From Bacteroidales bacterium (GTDB taxonomy: Bacteria; Bacteroidota; Bacteroidia; Bacteroidales; WCHB1-69), in contig JAISTU010000026.1 of the NCBI GenBank assembly GCA_031272415.1, positions 1 to 5,067 of the forward strand: a DNA stretch of 5,067 nt, in the 5' to 3' direction. The notes under the pieces were generated by a model. The model saw nothing but the letters and a program-made list of their open reading frames with translations. It had not been told where the DNA came from and ran no database searches. Both the position numbers and the translations under genes were made by a program. This document shows, piece by piece, positions 1 through 5,067 of the stretch (the stretch's first letter is position 1; the number at the start of each line of letters is the position of its first letter).

Positions 1-81
1 AATCATACGAAAATCAAAGTTCAGACAATTTAATAATCCTGTTAATCATATAAATCTTATGAAAATCGTGGTTCAGACAAT
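1..81. repeat. Degenerate direct repeat, about 29-bp unit, two copies 52 bp apart
   Basis: Bases 1-29 and 53-81 align without gaps and agree at 24 of 29 positions; both end in GTTCAGACAAT. Between and within the copies the tetramer AATC recurs at 1, 12, 35, 44, 53 and 64, so neighbouring AATC words are 9 or 11 bases apart, close to one helical turn. No open reading frame of note covers it. I recall similar AATC-rich intergenic repeats ending in GGTTCAGACA from Bacteroidota genomes, but that is memory and not a search result. The first copy may be cut by the window edge. Function unknown. Confidence 0.7.
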
Positions 82-106
82 AAAGTAAAGACGTTGCGTG
101 CATCGT

Positions 107-134
107 CTCTACACTCTACACTCTACACTCTGCA
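107..134. repeat. Heptamer tandem array, CTCTACA x4
   Basis: Four consecutive heptamers are visible: three exact CTCTACA units (107-113, 114-120, 121-127) and a fourth, CTCTGCA (128-134), with one A-to-G change. The array ends a few bases before the first rplU promoter core. Read on the minus strand the unit is TGTAGAG, which resembles the GAGTGAA heptamers at 1960-1973. The unit length of seven and the near-perfect copies suggest slippage-type amplification. It lies outside any coding region. Confidence 0.85.
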
Positions 135-137
135 CAC

Positions 138-163
138 TGAAAAAAAGTGTATTTTTGTAAAAG
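138..163 (+). promoter_or_regulatory. Distal promoter core, -7 box TATTTTTG
   Basis: The octamer TATTTTTG at 150-157 fits the Bacteroidota -7 consensus TAnnTTTG. It follows TG plus a run of seven A and then GTG. No TTG sits at the expected -33 distance, so the call rests on the -7 box and on its near copy at 296-320. If active it would give rplU-rpmA a leader of about 195 bases. Confidence 0.45.
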
Positions 164-295
164 AGTAAAAAAATTGAAAGAAATATTTAAGTTTATTATT
201 TCTTATAAATAATTGAATATCAATTTATTATATAAAAATTTCGTTGTTTTAGGTCAAAAAAAAATACTTTTTGTTTTGTAAAAAACGCTTTTAAA
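164..295. other. AT-rich leader or spacer without a gene
   Basis: This is the rest of the 358-base gene-free region before rplU. It is almost entirely A and T. I see only a short imperfect palindrome (AATTGA 211-216 against TCAATT 220-225) and a TACTTTTTG word (265-273) that has one base too many for a -7 box. I cannot recognise an L21-type leader RNA fold, a tRNA or a small coding frame here. Confidence 0.5.
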
Positions 296-320
296 TGAAA
301 AAAAAGTGTATCTTTGTAAA
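296..320 (+). promoter_or_regulatory. Proximal rplU promoter core, -7 box TATCTTTG
   Basis: TATCTTTG at 309-316 is an exact match to the Bacteroidota -7 consensus TAnnTTTG and lies 42 bases before the rplU ATG. The core GTGTATCTTTG (306-316) recurs exactly before purH at 2063-2073. The whole stretch from TG through the A run to TTTGTAAA is a near copy of 138-163. A clear -33 TTG is missing. This is the likeliest start site for the rplU-rpmA mRNA. Confidence 0.6.
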
Positions 321-358
321 TCACTTAAAAAAAATAAATTTTTAATAACATACTTTTT

Positions 359-670
359 ATGTACGCAATAGTAGAAATAGCAGGGCAACAATTTAAGGTT
401 GAAAAAGACCAAAAAATCTTTGTTCACCGCCTGAAAGCTGAAGAAGGTAACAAAGTGGATTTTGATAGCGTAATGCTAACATCGGTTGATGAGAAAGTTA
501 ATGTAGGTACTCCTTACTTATCCGGTGCGAAAGTTACGGCTACCGTTTTATCCCACCTCAAAGGAGACAAGGTATTGGTGTTTAAAAAGAAAAGAAGAAA
601 AGGATACCAAAAAATGAATGGACATCGTCAATATTTGACGCAAATTCAGATAGATGATATTCTTATTTAA
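359..670 (+). CDS. rplU: 50S ribosomal protein L21
   Basis: This encodes 103 residues, the usual length of bacterial L21, a protein that binds 23S rRNA in the large ribosomal subunit. The N-terminus MYAIVEIAGQQFKVEKD is the family signature (YAIVeigGkQyKV). The basic stretch VFKKKRRKGYQKMNGHRQ (about residues 74-91) is the conserved rRNA-binding tail, and the protein ends in IQIDDILI. The ATG at 359 fits the family start exactly. It is preceded by an AT-rich leader without a Shine-Dalgarno sequence, which is normal in Bacteroidota. rpmA follows after 44 bases, the near-universal rplU-rpmA pairing, so the two are probably co-transcribed from the promoter box at 309-316. No anomaly is seen in the protein. 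Confidence 0.97.
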   Translation: MYAIVEIAGQQFKVEKDQKIFVHRLKAEEGNKVDFDSVMLTSVDEKVNVGTPYLSGAKVTATVLSHLKGDKVLVFKKKRRKGYQKMNGHRQYLTQIQIDDILI

Positions 671-714
671 ATTTAAATTAACGGAATTAGTAACAAAAAA
701 ATTGAGAGAAAAAA

Positions 715-987
715 ATGGCACACAAGAAAGGAGTTGGTAGTTCTCAAAACGGACGCGAATCCGCAAGTAAAAGATTAGGTATTAAAATATTCGGCGGTCA
801 AAAATGTATAGCAGGCAATATTTTGGTACGTCAAAGAGGTACTGTTCATTTTGCAGGTCAAAATGTAGGCATGGGAAAAGACCATACACTTTTTGCGCTC
901 ACAGACGGAGTAGTTTCTTTTAAAAAGAAATCAGGCGGAAAATCTTATATTTCCGTACTCCCTATGGCGGAAAAAGCAGAGGCATAA
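715..987 (+). CDS. rpmA: 50S ribosomal protein L27
   Basis: This encodes 90 residues, a normal length for L27, whose N-terminal tail reaches toward the peptidyl transferase centre of the 50S subunit. It starts MAHKKGVGSSQNGRESASKRLG, so the mature AHKKG tail is encoded directly after the initiator Met. There is no cleavable N-terminal extension of the kind found in Firmicutes. Family motifs follow in order: FGGQ (26-29), AGNILVRQRGT (33-43), then NVGMGKDHTLFALTDG. The segment TVHFAGQNV replaces the more familiar KFHPGxNV, a mild variant. The start is preceded by GAGAGAAAAAA, A-rich as expected. It is the second gene of the rplU-rpmA operon. Downstream lie an A7T9 tract (1011-1026) and a hairpin (1044-1135). 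Confidence 0.97.
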   Translation: MAHKKGVGSSQNGRESASKRLGIKIFGGQKCIAGNILVRQRGTVHFAGQNVGMGKDHTLFALTDGVVSFKKKSGGKSYISVLPMAEKAEA

Positions 988-1035
988 ATCCTAAAAAGAT
1001 AAAGAAACATAAAAAAATTTTTTTTTCATAATTAT

Positions 1036-1043
1036 TATATTTG
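1036..1043 (+). promoter_or_regulatory. Candidate -7 box TATATTTG before tcdA
   Basis: TATATTTG matches the Bacteroidota -7 consensus TAnnTTTG exactly. A start site would fall near 1047-1051, inside the left arm of the following hairpin, giving a leader of about 115 bases to the ATG at 1165. The -33 region is the A7T9 tract and has no TTG, so strength is uncertain. A second, poorer box (TAACTTTA, 1137-1144) lies only 20 bases before the ATG. Confidence 0.4.
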
Positions 1044-1135
1044 GGCTGTAAAAAAAGCAATTTAGGCTGTACGTTTTGGTAAAAGAATACGTATAAGTAT
1101 AACTAGTTCAGAAAACTTTTTTACAGCCTTTTTTT
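1044..1135 (+). terminator. Long-loop hairpin with T7 tail and two alternative left arms
   Basis: Bases 1044-1055 (GGCTGTAAAAAA) are exactly complementary to 1117-1128 (TTTTTTACAGCC), giving a 12-bp stem followed at once by seven T (1129-1135). That is the layout of an intrinsic terminator on the plus strand. A second copy of GGCTGTA at 1065-1071, 21 bases after the first, can pair with the same right arm (8 bp, 1064-1071 with 1122-1129). A small inner stem TACGT/ACGTA (1070-1074 with 1089-1093) is also possible. The loop is unusually long for a simple terminator. It may end the rplU-rpmA mRNA, attenuate tcdA, or be a short RNA started at the 1036-1043 box. Confidence 0.5.
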
Positions 1136-1164
1136 GTAACTTTATTTTTTAAGTTCGGATTTTT

Positions 1165-1959
1165 ATGCAAGGAATTTTCATGCGTACGCAATTGCTTGTA
1201 GGTGATGCAGTTATGAATACTATCAATGCTACAAAAGTAATTATTTTTGGTGTTGGCGGTGTGGGTAGTTGGTGTGCTGAAAGTTTAGTGCGGTCTGGGA
1301 TAATTCATTTGACCATTGTGGATTCAGATAGAGTTTGCGTTACCAATGTTAATCGGCAATTGATGGCAACTTCGCAAACCGTTGGACAAGTCAAAACAGA
1401 AGCCTTAAAAAAACGCTTACTTGAAATCAATCCGTTAGCACAAATCACTGAAATTCAAGATATTTATCAAAAATCAAACTGCCATACTTTTCACTTACAA
1501 ACGTATGATTACATCATTGACGCTATTGATAGTTTGGAGCATAAAGTACATCTTATACAATCGGCGACACAGACTAATGCGGTCTTTTTTTCATCTATGG
1601 GGGCGGCTCTCAAAATGGATGCAAGTAGAATTAAAGTGGCTGAATTTTGGAAAGTGCAGGGCTGTCCATTGGCGGCGGCATTGAGACGCAAACTCAAAAA
1701 AACTCAATTGCCCGCCAAAAAGTTTCTTTGTGTTTATTCCGATGAACTGTTGGAAAATAAGGGTGAAAATCTATCCTGCGGAACAAGTGCTTGCCTTTGT
1801 CCTAAATCAACTGTCGGACCCGGCAAAAGCGAACTGTTAAATCATGAATGGTGTACCTCAAAAGCCCAAATCAACGGCACAATGGCACACATAACCGCTA
1901 TATTTGGCTTTATGTTGGCAGGATTGCTACTGGAAGATATTTATAAAAAAACAGTGTAA
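1165..1959 (+). CDS. tcdA: ThiF/E1-like enzyme, probable tRNA threonylcarbamoyladenosine dehydratase
   Basis: This encodes 264 residues of the ThiF/MoeB/E1 superfamily, most like TcdA (CsdL), a cytoplasmic enzyme that uses ATP to cyclise t6A at tRNA position 37 to ct6A. Visible features are R7 and LLVG near the N-terminus, the nucleotide-binding loop FGVGGVGSW (28-36), the acidic IVDSDRV (51-57), the NVNRQ motif (61-65), K77, and DYIIDAIDS (115-123). The C-terminal part has the TcdA-type elements VAEFWKVQGCPLA, VYSDELL and HITAIFGFMLAG. MoeB and ThiF act with sulfur-carrier partners, and none is encoded nearby. The C-terminal half carries Cys at 205, 210, 212 and 230, which could bind a metal. 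The ATG at 1165 gives the longest frame; the in-frame ATG at 1180 (MRTQLLVG) is an equally plausible start. It stands alone between two operons and may have its own promoter (1036-1043). The superfamily is certain; the exact substrate is inferred. Confidence 0.85.
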   Translation: MQGIFMRTQLLVGDAVMNTINATKVIIFGVGGVGSWCAESLVRSGIIHLTIVDSDRVCVTNVNRQLMATSQTVGQVKTEALKKRLLEINPLAQITEIQDIYQKSNCHTFHLQTYDYIIDAIDSLEHKVHLIQSATQTNAVFFSSMGAALKMDASRIKVAEFWKVQGCPLAAALRRKLKKTQLPAKKFLCVYSDELLENKGENLSCGTSACLCPKSTVGPGKSELLNHEWCTSKAQINGTMAHITAIFGFMLAGLLLEDIYKKTV

Positions 1960-1973
1960 GAGTGAAGAGTGAA
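1960..1973. repeat. Heptamer direct repeat, GAGTGAA x2
   Basis: Two exact GAGTGAA units directly follow the tcdA stop codon (1957-1959); the preceding bases GTGTAA look like a degenerate extra unit. The heptamer is close to GAGTGTA, the minus-strand reading of the array at 107-134. A period-8 duplication, TTTTTGCA x2, follows at 1981-1996. Confidence 0.6.
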
Positions 1974-2024
1974 GATTTTTTTTTTGCATTTTTGCACCAA
2001 AGCGTTCTAAAATTGGACAAATTC

Positions 2025-2062
2025 TCAATTTTTTTAATTTTTAATTTTTAATTGATTTTTTT
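2025..2062 (+). repeat. TTTTTAA x3 tandem heptamers inside a TCAATT/AATTGA inverted repeat with T7 tail
   Basis: Three exact TTTTTAA heptamers occupy 2031-2051. The block is bounded by TCAATT (2025-2030) and its complement AATTGA (2050-2055), followed by seven T (2056-2062). This could work as a weak, AT-only terminator for tcdA, but a 6-bp stem with a 19-base loop is poor. The tandem repeat itself is certain. It also supplies the AT-rich upstream region of the purH promoter box. Confidence 0.6.
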
Positions 2063-2073
2063 GTGTATCTTTG
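2063..2073 (+). promoter_or_regulatory. purH-mreB promoter core, -7 box TATCTTTG
   Basis: GTGTATCTTTG is identical to the core before rplU (306-316) and contains an exact TAnnTTTG -7 box at 2066-2073. It lies 73 bases before the purH ATG. A TTG occurs at 2052-2054, but only 11 bases from the box, which is too close for a standard -33 element. No purine-responsive operator or riboswitch fold could be recognised in the 73-base leader. Confidence 0.55.
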
Positions 2074-2146
2074 CAGAAAGTTTTTTTCATAGTTTGAAAA
2101 AGATATAAATTGTTTATAATCATATATTTACAAAGATAAAAGTTTT

Positions 2147-3625
2147 ATGCGAAAAATACAAAATGCAATCATTAGTGTTTATAATAAAGATAAAATAGAC
2201 CTTATCGCCAATGAATTAAAGGCTTTAGGGGTTGAAATTTTTTCTACCGGAGGAACTTACGATTACCTTCATAAAATTGGAATCAATGCCGTTGCAGTGG
2301 AACAATTGACAGGTTATCCGTCTATTTTTGGCGGACGTGTTAAAACATTGCACCCCACTGTTATGGGGGGCATTCTCTACAGGAGAGAAAATGAAGACGA
2401 CGTCAAGGAGGCAAAAAAATACAAAATACCGCCCATAGATTTGGTGATAGTGGATTTGTACCCTTTTGAGGAAACATTGGCAAAAACAACTGTTGAGGCA
2501 GAAATTATTGAAAAAATTGACATCGGAGGTATTTCGCTCATCCGCGGGGCTGCCAAAAATTTTGCAGATGTAATTTGCGTTCCATCAAGAGATTACTATC
2601 AAAAGTTTTTAGATTTACTCAAATCAGGCAAAGGAGTTACCACTTTGGAAGATAGAAAGCGATTTGCGCGGCATTGTTTTGAGGTCAGTTCTTCTTATGA
2701 CCGTTTGATTGCTGATTATTTTGCGGGCAGTATGCCGTTAAGATATGGTGAAAATCCACATCAAAAGGCTATCTATCACGGCGATATAAAAGAATGTTTT
2801 GAACAATTACATGGCAAAGAAATTTCATACAATAATTTGTTGGATATAGATGCTGCGGTGGCTTTGATTGCTGATTTTGAGACACCTACATTTGCGATTA
2901 TCAAACATAATAACGCTTGCGGAGTAGCCACACGCCCGACTTTATTGGCGTCATGGAAAGATGCTTTGGCGGGCGACCCGGTGTCTGCATTTGGTGGCGT
3001 GTTGGTTTGCAATGAAATTGTTGATAAAAAGACTGCCGAAGAGGTCAATAAATTGTTTTTTGAAATTTTGATAGCCCCCGATTTTAAAGCGGACGCATTA
3101 GAGATTTTAAAGAGCAAAAAAAATCGTATTTTACTCAAACAGAAGGAGTTTGCTTTGCCTGCAAAACAACATCGCTCCCTACTTTTGGGAACAATTGAGC
3201 AAGAAAGAGATATATCTATTGAAAATACGGACACTCTGACTTATCCTACTGTTGCGCGCCCGTCTGTTAAGCAAATGGATGATTTATTTTATGCCAATTT
3301 GTTGGTTAAACATACCAAGTCCAATGCGATTGTATTGGTCAAAAATTGTCAATTGCTTGCCTCCGGTATGGGACAAACTTCGCGGGTAGATGCTCTCAAA
3401 CATGCTATCGAAAAAGCAAAACAATTCAATATGAATTTAAGTGGTGCTGTGTTGGCTTCTGATGCGTTTTTTCCTTTCAAAGATTGTGTAGAAATTGCTG
3501 CAAAAGAAGGAATTACAGCCATTATACAGCCGGGAGGCTCCATACGTGATCAGGAGTCGGTAGAGGCTTGCGATAATGCAGGTATTGCTATGGTTTTCAC
3601 AGGAATTAGACATTTTAAACATTAA
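2147..3625 (+). CDS. purH: Bifunctional AICAR formyltransferase / IMP cyclohydrolase
   Basis: This encodes 492 residues, slightly short for PurH but complete from ISVYNKD at the start to the family ending MVFTGIRHFKH. The enzyme carries out the last two steps of de novo purine synthesis: formylation of AICAR with 10-formyl-THF, then ring closure to IMP. The N-terminal cyclohydrolase (MGS-like) domain shows STGGT (33-37), FGGRVKTLHP (61-70, with K66), VDLYPFE (102-108) and IDIGGISLIRGAAKN (124-138). The transformylase domain shows LRYGENPHQ (198-206), the catalytic pair K253-H254 in IIKHNNACG, DPVSAFGG (277-284), KSNAIV (391-396, with the Asn expected for formyl transfer), GMGQTSRVDA (407-416) and SDAFFPF (438-444). 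KHNNACG replaces the commoner KHTNPCG but keeps Lys-His. mreB begins 14 bases after the stop, so the two genes are probably one transcript from the 2066-2073 box. Confidence 0.98.
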   Translation: MRKIQNAIISVYNKDKIDLIANELKALGVEIFSTGGTYDYLHKIGINAVAVEQLTGYPSIFGGRVKTLHPTVMGGILYRRENEDDVKEAKKYKIPPIDLVIVDLYPFEETLAKTTVEAEIIEKIDIGGISLIRGAAKNFADVICVPSRDYYQKFLDLLKSGKGVTTLEDRKRFARHCFEVSSSYDRLIADYFAGSMPLRYGENPHQKAIYHGDIKECFEQLHGKEISYNNLLDIDAAVALIADFETPTFAIIKHNNACGVATRPTLLASWKDALAGDPVSAFGGVLVCNEIVDKKTAEEVNKLFFEILIAPDFKADALEILKSKKNRILLKQKEFALPAKQHRSLLLGTIEQERDISIENTDTLTYPTVARPSVKQMDDLFYANLLVKHTKSNAIVLVKNCQLLASGMGQTSRVDALKHAIEKAKQFNMNLSGAVLASDAFFPFKDCVEIAAKEGITAIIQPGGSIRDQESVEACDNAGIAMVFTGIRHFKH

Positions 3626-3639
3626 AAAAATACAAAAAA

Positions 3640-4665
3640 ATGGGGTTATTTTCATTTTTAACAAAAGAAATTGCAATAGATTTAGGCACCGCCAACACGT
3701 TGATAATTCACAACGATAAGGTGGTCATTGATGAGCCGTCTATTGTTGCAATTAATAGAGATACAGGTAAATTGATTGCCGTTGGGACTGACGCTTTGAT
3801 GATGTACGGCAAAGCACCCGAAAATATTAAAGTAATTCGCCCGCTCAAAGATGGCGTTATTGCTGATTTTCAAGCGGCTGAGTTGATGCTCATTGAGTTT
3901 TTGAACATGATAAATGCACGACAAAAGTCGCTCTTTCCACCTACATTGAAAATGGTGGTTTGCATTCCCTCCGGCATTACGGAAGTGGAAGAGCGTGCTG
4001 TAAGAGACTCTTCCGAGCAAGCGGGTGCCAAAGAAGTGCGATTGATACACGAACCTATGGCTGCCGCAATCGGAATAGGATTGGACGTTTTGGCACCCAG
4101 TGGCAATATGGTAGTCGATATTGGCGGTGGTACAAGTGAAATTGCAGTTATCGCTTTGGGAGGTATTGTGAGCAATAAATCCGTCAAAACCGCAGGAGAT
4201 GAGTTTAATGCTGATATTGAGGATTATATGCGTAGGGAACACAACCTTTCTATCGGTGAAAGAACTGCCGAACAAATAAAAATCAATGTAGGTGCGGCAT
4301 TGGTAGATATTGACAATCCGCCTCCTCCCTACGAAGTAAGAGGCAGGGATTTATTGTCGGGAATACCACGTGCTATTTCGGTAACTCACCGCGAAATTGC
4401 GATTGCTTTAGATGCGTCAATTACGCAAATAGAAGTGGCGATTTTGAATGCTTTGGAGCATACTTTGCCTGAACTTTCTGCCGATATTTACACTGCCGGC
4501 ATTTACCTTGCAGGAGGCGGTGCATTATTGAGAGGTTTGGACAAACGTATTCATTTGAAGACCAAATTGCCTGTCTTTGTAGCCGAAGATCCTCTCAAAG
4601 CGGTGGCAAGAGGTACGGCAATTGCGCTGAAAAATTTTGATAGATTTCCGTTCTTAAAGCGTTAA
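3640..4665 (+). CDS. mreB: Rod shape-determining protein MreB (bacterial actin)
   Basis: This encodes 341 residues, normal for MreB, a membrane-associated actin-like ATPase that positions the cell-wall elongation machinery. Actin-fold motifs appear in order: phosphate-1 loop DLGTANT (14-20), IRPLKDGVIADF (66-77), HEPMAAAIG (137-145) with the conserved Glu138, phosphate-2 loop DIGGGTSEIAV (160-170), and adenosine motif IYLAGGGALLRGL (288-300). The N-terminus MGLFSFLTKE is hydrophobic at its tip and could help membrane attachment. The start is preceded by an A-rich stretch and lies 14 bases after the purH stop, matching the Bacteroidota purH-mreB gene order. The usual next gene, mreC, does not follow: 150 non-coding bases and a gene on the opposite strand come instead. 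MreB of this type is distinguished from DnaK and FtsA by its length and by the adenosine-motif sequence. Confidence 0.97.
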   Translation: MGLFSFLTKEIAIDLGTANTLIIHNDKVVIDEPSIVAINRDTGKLIAVGTDALMMYGKAPENIKVIRPLKDGVIADFQAAELMLIEFLNMINARQKSLFPPTLKMVVCIPSGITEVEERAVRDSSEQAGAKEVRLIHEPMAAAIGIGLDVLAPSGNMVVDIGGGTSEIAVIALGGIVSNKSVKTAGDEFNADIEDYMRREHNLSIGERTAEQIKINVGAALVDIDNPPPPYEVRGRDLLSGIPRAISVTHREIAIALDASITQIEVAILNALEHTLPELSADIYTAGIYLAGGGALLRGLDKRIHLKTKLPVFVAEDPLKAVARGTAIALKNFDRFPFLKR

Positions 4666-4680
4666 GAACCAACTAATTAT

Positions 4681-4789
4681 CGAATTATGAATTGTGGATA
4701 CCTTTTCTTTCTAATGTATATTTCTAAAAAGATAAATACAAATTTGGAAATTTGGATTCCATTTCCAACCGTCCGCAATTCATAGTTCG
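4681..4789 (+). terminator. 109-bp inverted-repeat element with T-rich tail, mreB terminator candidate
   Basis: The arms 4681-4698 and 4772-4789 can pair over all 18 positions. As DNA they differ at two sites, but both differences give G-U pairs in RNA on the plus strand. TTTTTATTTT follows directly (4790-4799), so the fold faces the right way to terminate mreB. Nested inside is a second hairpin, TTGGAAAT (4744-4751) with ATTTCCAA (4761-4768), loop 9 bases. The left arm also contains two heptamers, AATTATG and AATTGTG (4683-4696). The minus strand has no T run after the fold, so it is a poorer terminator for the convergent gene. The 73-base interior makes a small mobile-type repeat (MITE-like) an alternative reading; no clear target-site duplication is seen. 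Confidence 0.6.
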
Positions 4790-4815
4790 TTTTTATTTTC
4801 CATATAAATTATAAT

Positions 4816-5067
4816 TTACACATTAAATCCTATTTTATTTCTCCCCGTATCCAATTTTTCCTGTCCGCAAAACTCGCAAATCTTCTCAAAACTTGCGGTT
4901 TCGCCTTTCAGAATTGATTCGACAGCGTTTTTGCGTACGATGTTTTCAATTTGTCCGCCGGTAAAGTCGTAATTCTTGGCAAGTTGCTCTGCTTCAGAGT
5001 TTGAAATGTGTTTGAGCATCGACTGCCATATTGATTTTTTGGCTTCCAAGGTCGGTTTTTCAAACTG
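4816..5067 (-). CDS. AAA+ ATPase, C-terminal end (gene continues beyond the window)
   Basis: The minus strand is open from the window edge (5067) to a TAA at 4816-4818, giving the last 83 residues. The visible start QFEKPTLEAKKSIWQSML matches the part of AAA ATPases just after sensor 1 (FxxPxxxxRxxIW). LAKNYDFTGGQIENIVRKNAV is the lid helix with the sensor-2 region GGQIENI, as in AAA proteins ending SGGxIxNI. The tail has a CEFC pair (CxxC) and then a short polar end, GRNKIGFNV. The Walker A and B motifs must lie outside the window, so the subfamily and job cannot be told. A TTG codon at 5047-5049 could be misread as a start, but the frame and the AAA similarity run on through it to the edge. 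It converges on mreB, with 150 bases between the stops. Confidence 0.8.
   Translation of the reverse strand, partial: QFEKPTLEAKKSIWQSMLKHISNSEAEQLAKNYDFTGGQIENIVRKNAVESILKGETASFEKICEFCGQEKLDTGRNKIGFNV

Noticed and set aside
107..134. CRISPR-like array
   Set aside because: The units are 7 bases, directly adjacent and without spacers, so this is a simple tandem repeat.
548..766. Minus-strand frame overlapping rplU and rpmA
   Set aside because: It spans the antisense of two ribosomal protein genes and the gap between them; its composition is that of AT-rich noise.
1011..1026. A7T9 tract after rpmA as a terminator
   Set aside because: A perfect A/T palindrome without a loop or GC pairs is unlikely to stop transcription; it may bend DNA, but the hairpin further on is the better terminator.
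1981..1996. TTTTTGCA duplication as a promoter -7 box
   Set aside because: CATTTTTG fits TAnnTTTG except at the first base, and the exact box at 2066-2073 is closer to purH.
2929..2955. PurH KHNNACG instead of KHTNPCG as a sign of a damaged active site
   Set aside because: The catalytic Lys-His pair is kept, all other motifs are intact, and I recall this variant as common in Bacteroidota PurH.
2776..3234. Open frame of 152 codons on the minus strand inside purH
   Set aside because: It is fully opposite conserved purH codons, with no family resemblance and no promoter or start context.
3682..4275. Long open frame on the minus strand inside mreB (197 codons)
   Set aside because: It lies wholly opposite a clear mreB gene, its predicted protein has no recognisable motif, and it is rich in Ser, Asn and His as expected of an antisense shadow.

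Overview
This AT-rich window looks like a piece of a Bacteroidota (Bacteroidetes) chromosome. The evidence is: the gene pair purH-mreB, which is characteristic of that phylum; start codons preceded by A-rich stretches and no Shine-Dalgarno sequence; and promoter -7 boxes of the Bacteroidota type (TAnnTTTG) ahead of the transcription units. All recognisable genes are housekeeping genes. I see no phage, plasmid, defence, CRISPR or insertion-sequence gene, and no tRNA or rRNA.

Layout: 1-358 has no gene. It holds a degenerate direct repeat (1-81), a CTCTACA heptamer array (107-134) and two near-identical promoter cores (138-163 and 296-320). Next comes the ribosomal protein operon rplU (L21, 359-670) and rpmA (L27, 715-987). 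The gap 988-1164 holds a -7 box and a long hairpin with two competing left arms and a T7 tail, which may be a terminator, an attenuator or a small RNA. A ThiF/E1-like gene, probably tcdA (tRNA t6A dehydratase), runs 1165-1959. The gap 1960-2146 holds heptamer repeats and a promoter box. purH (2147-3625; last two steps of IMP synthesis) and mreB (3640-4665; rod-shape actin homologue) follow as a tight pair. The mre cluster stops there. A 109-bp inverted-repeat element (4681-4789) separates mreB from a convergent gene on the minus strand, of which only the last 83 codons, an AAA+ ATPase lid domain, lie in the window (4816-5067).

Functionally the genes cover translation (L21 and L27 in the large ribosomal subunit; TcdA modifying tRNA position 37), purine synthesis (PurH) and cell shape (MreB). 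The unexplained structure is all between genes: period-7 tandem repeats in three of the intergenic stretches, long inverted repeats, a phased AATC repeat and a duplicated promoter. I do not see a convincing new biological system. The best leads are the two-armed hairpin before tcdA, the inverted-repeat element after mreB, and the intergenic repeat families.
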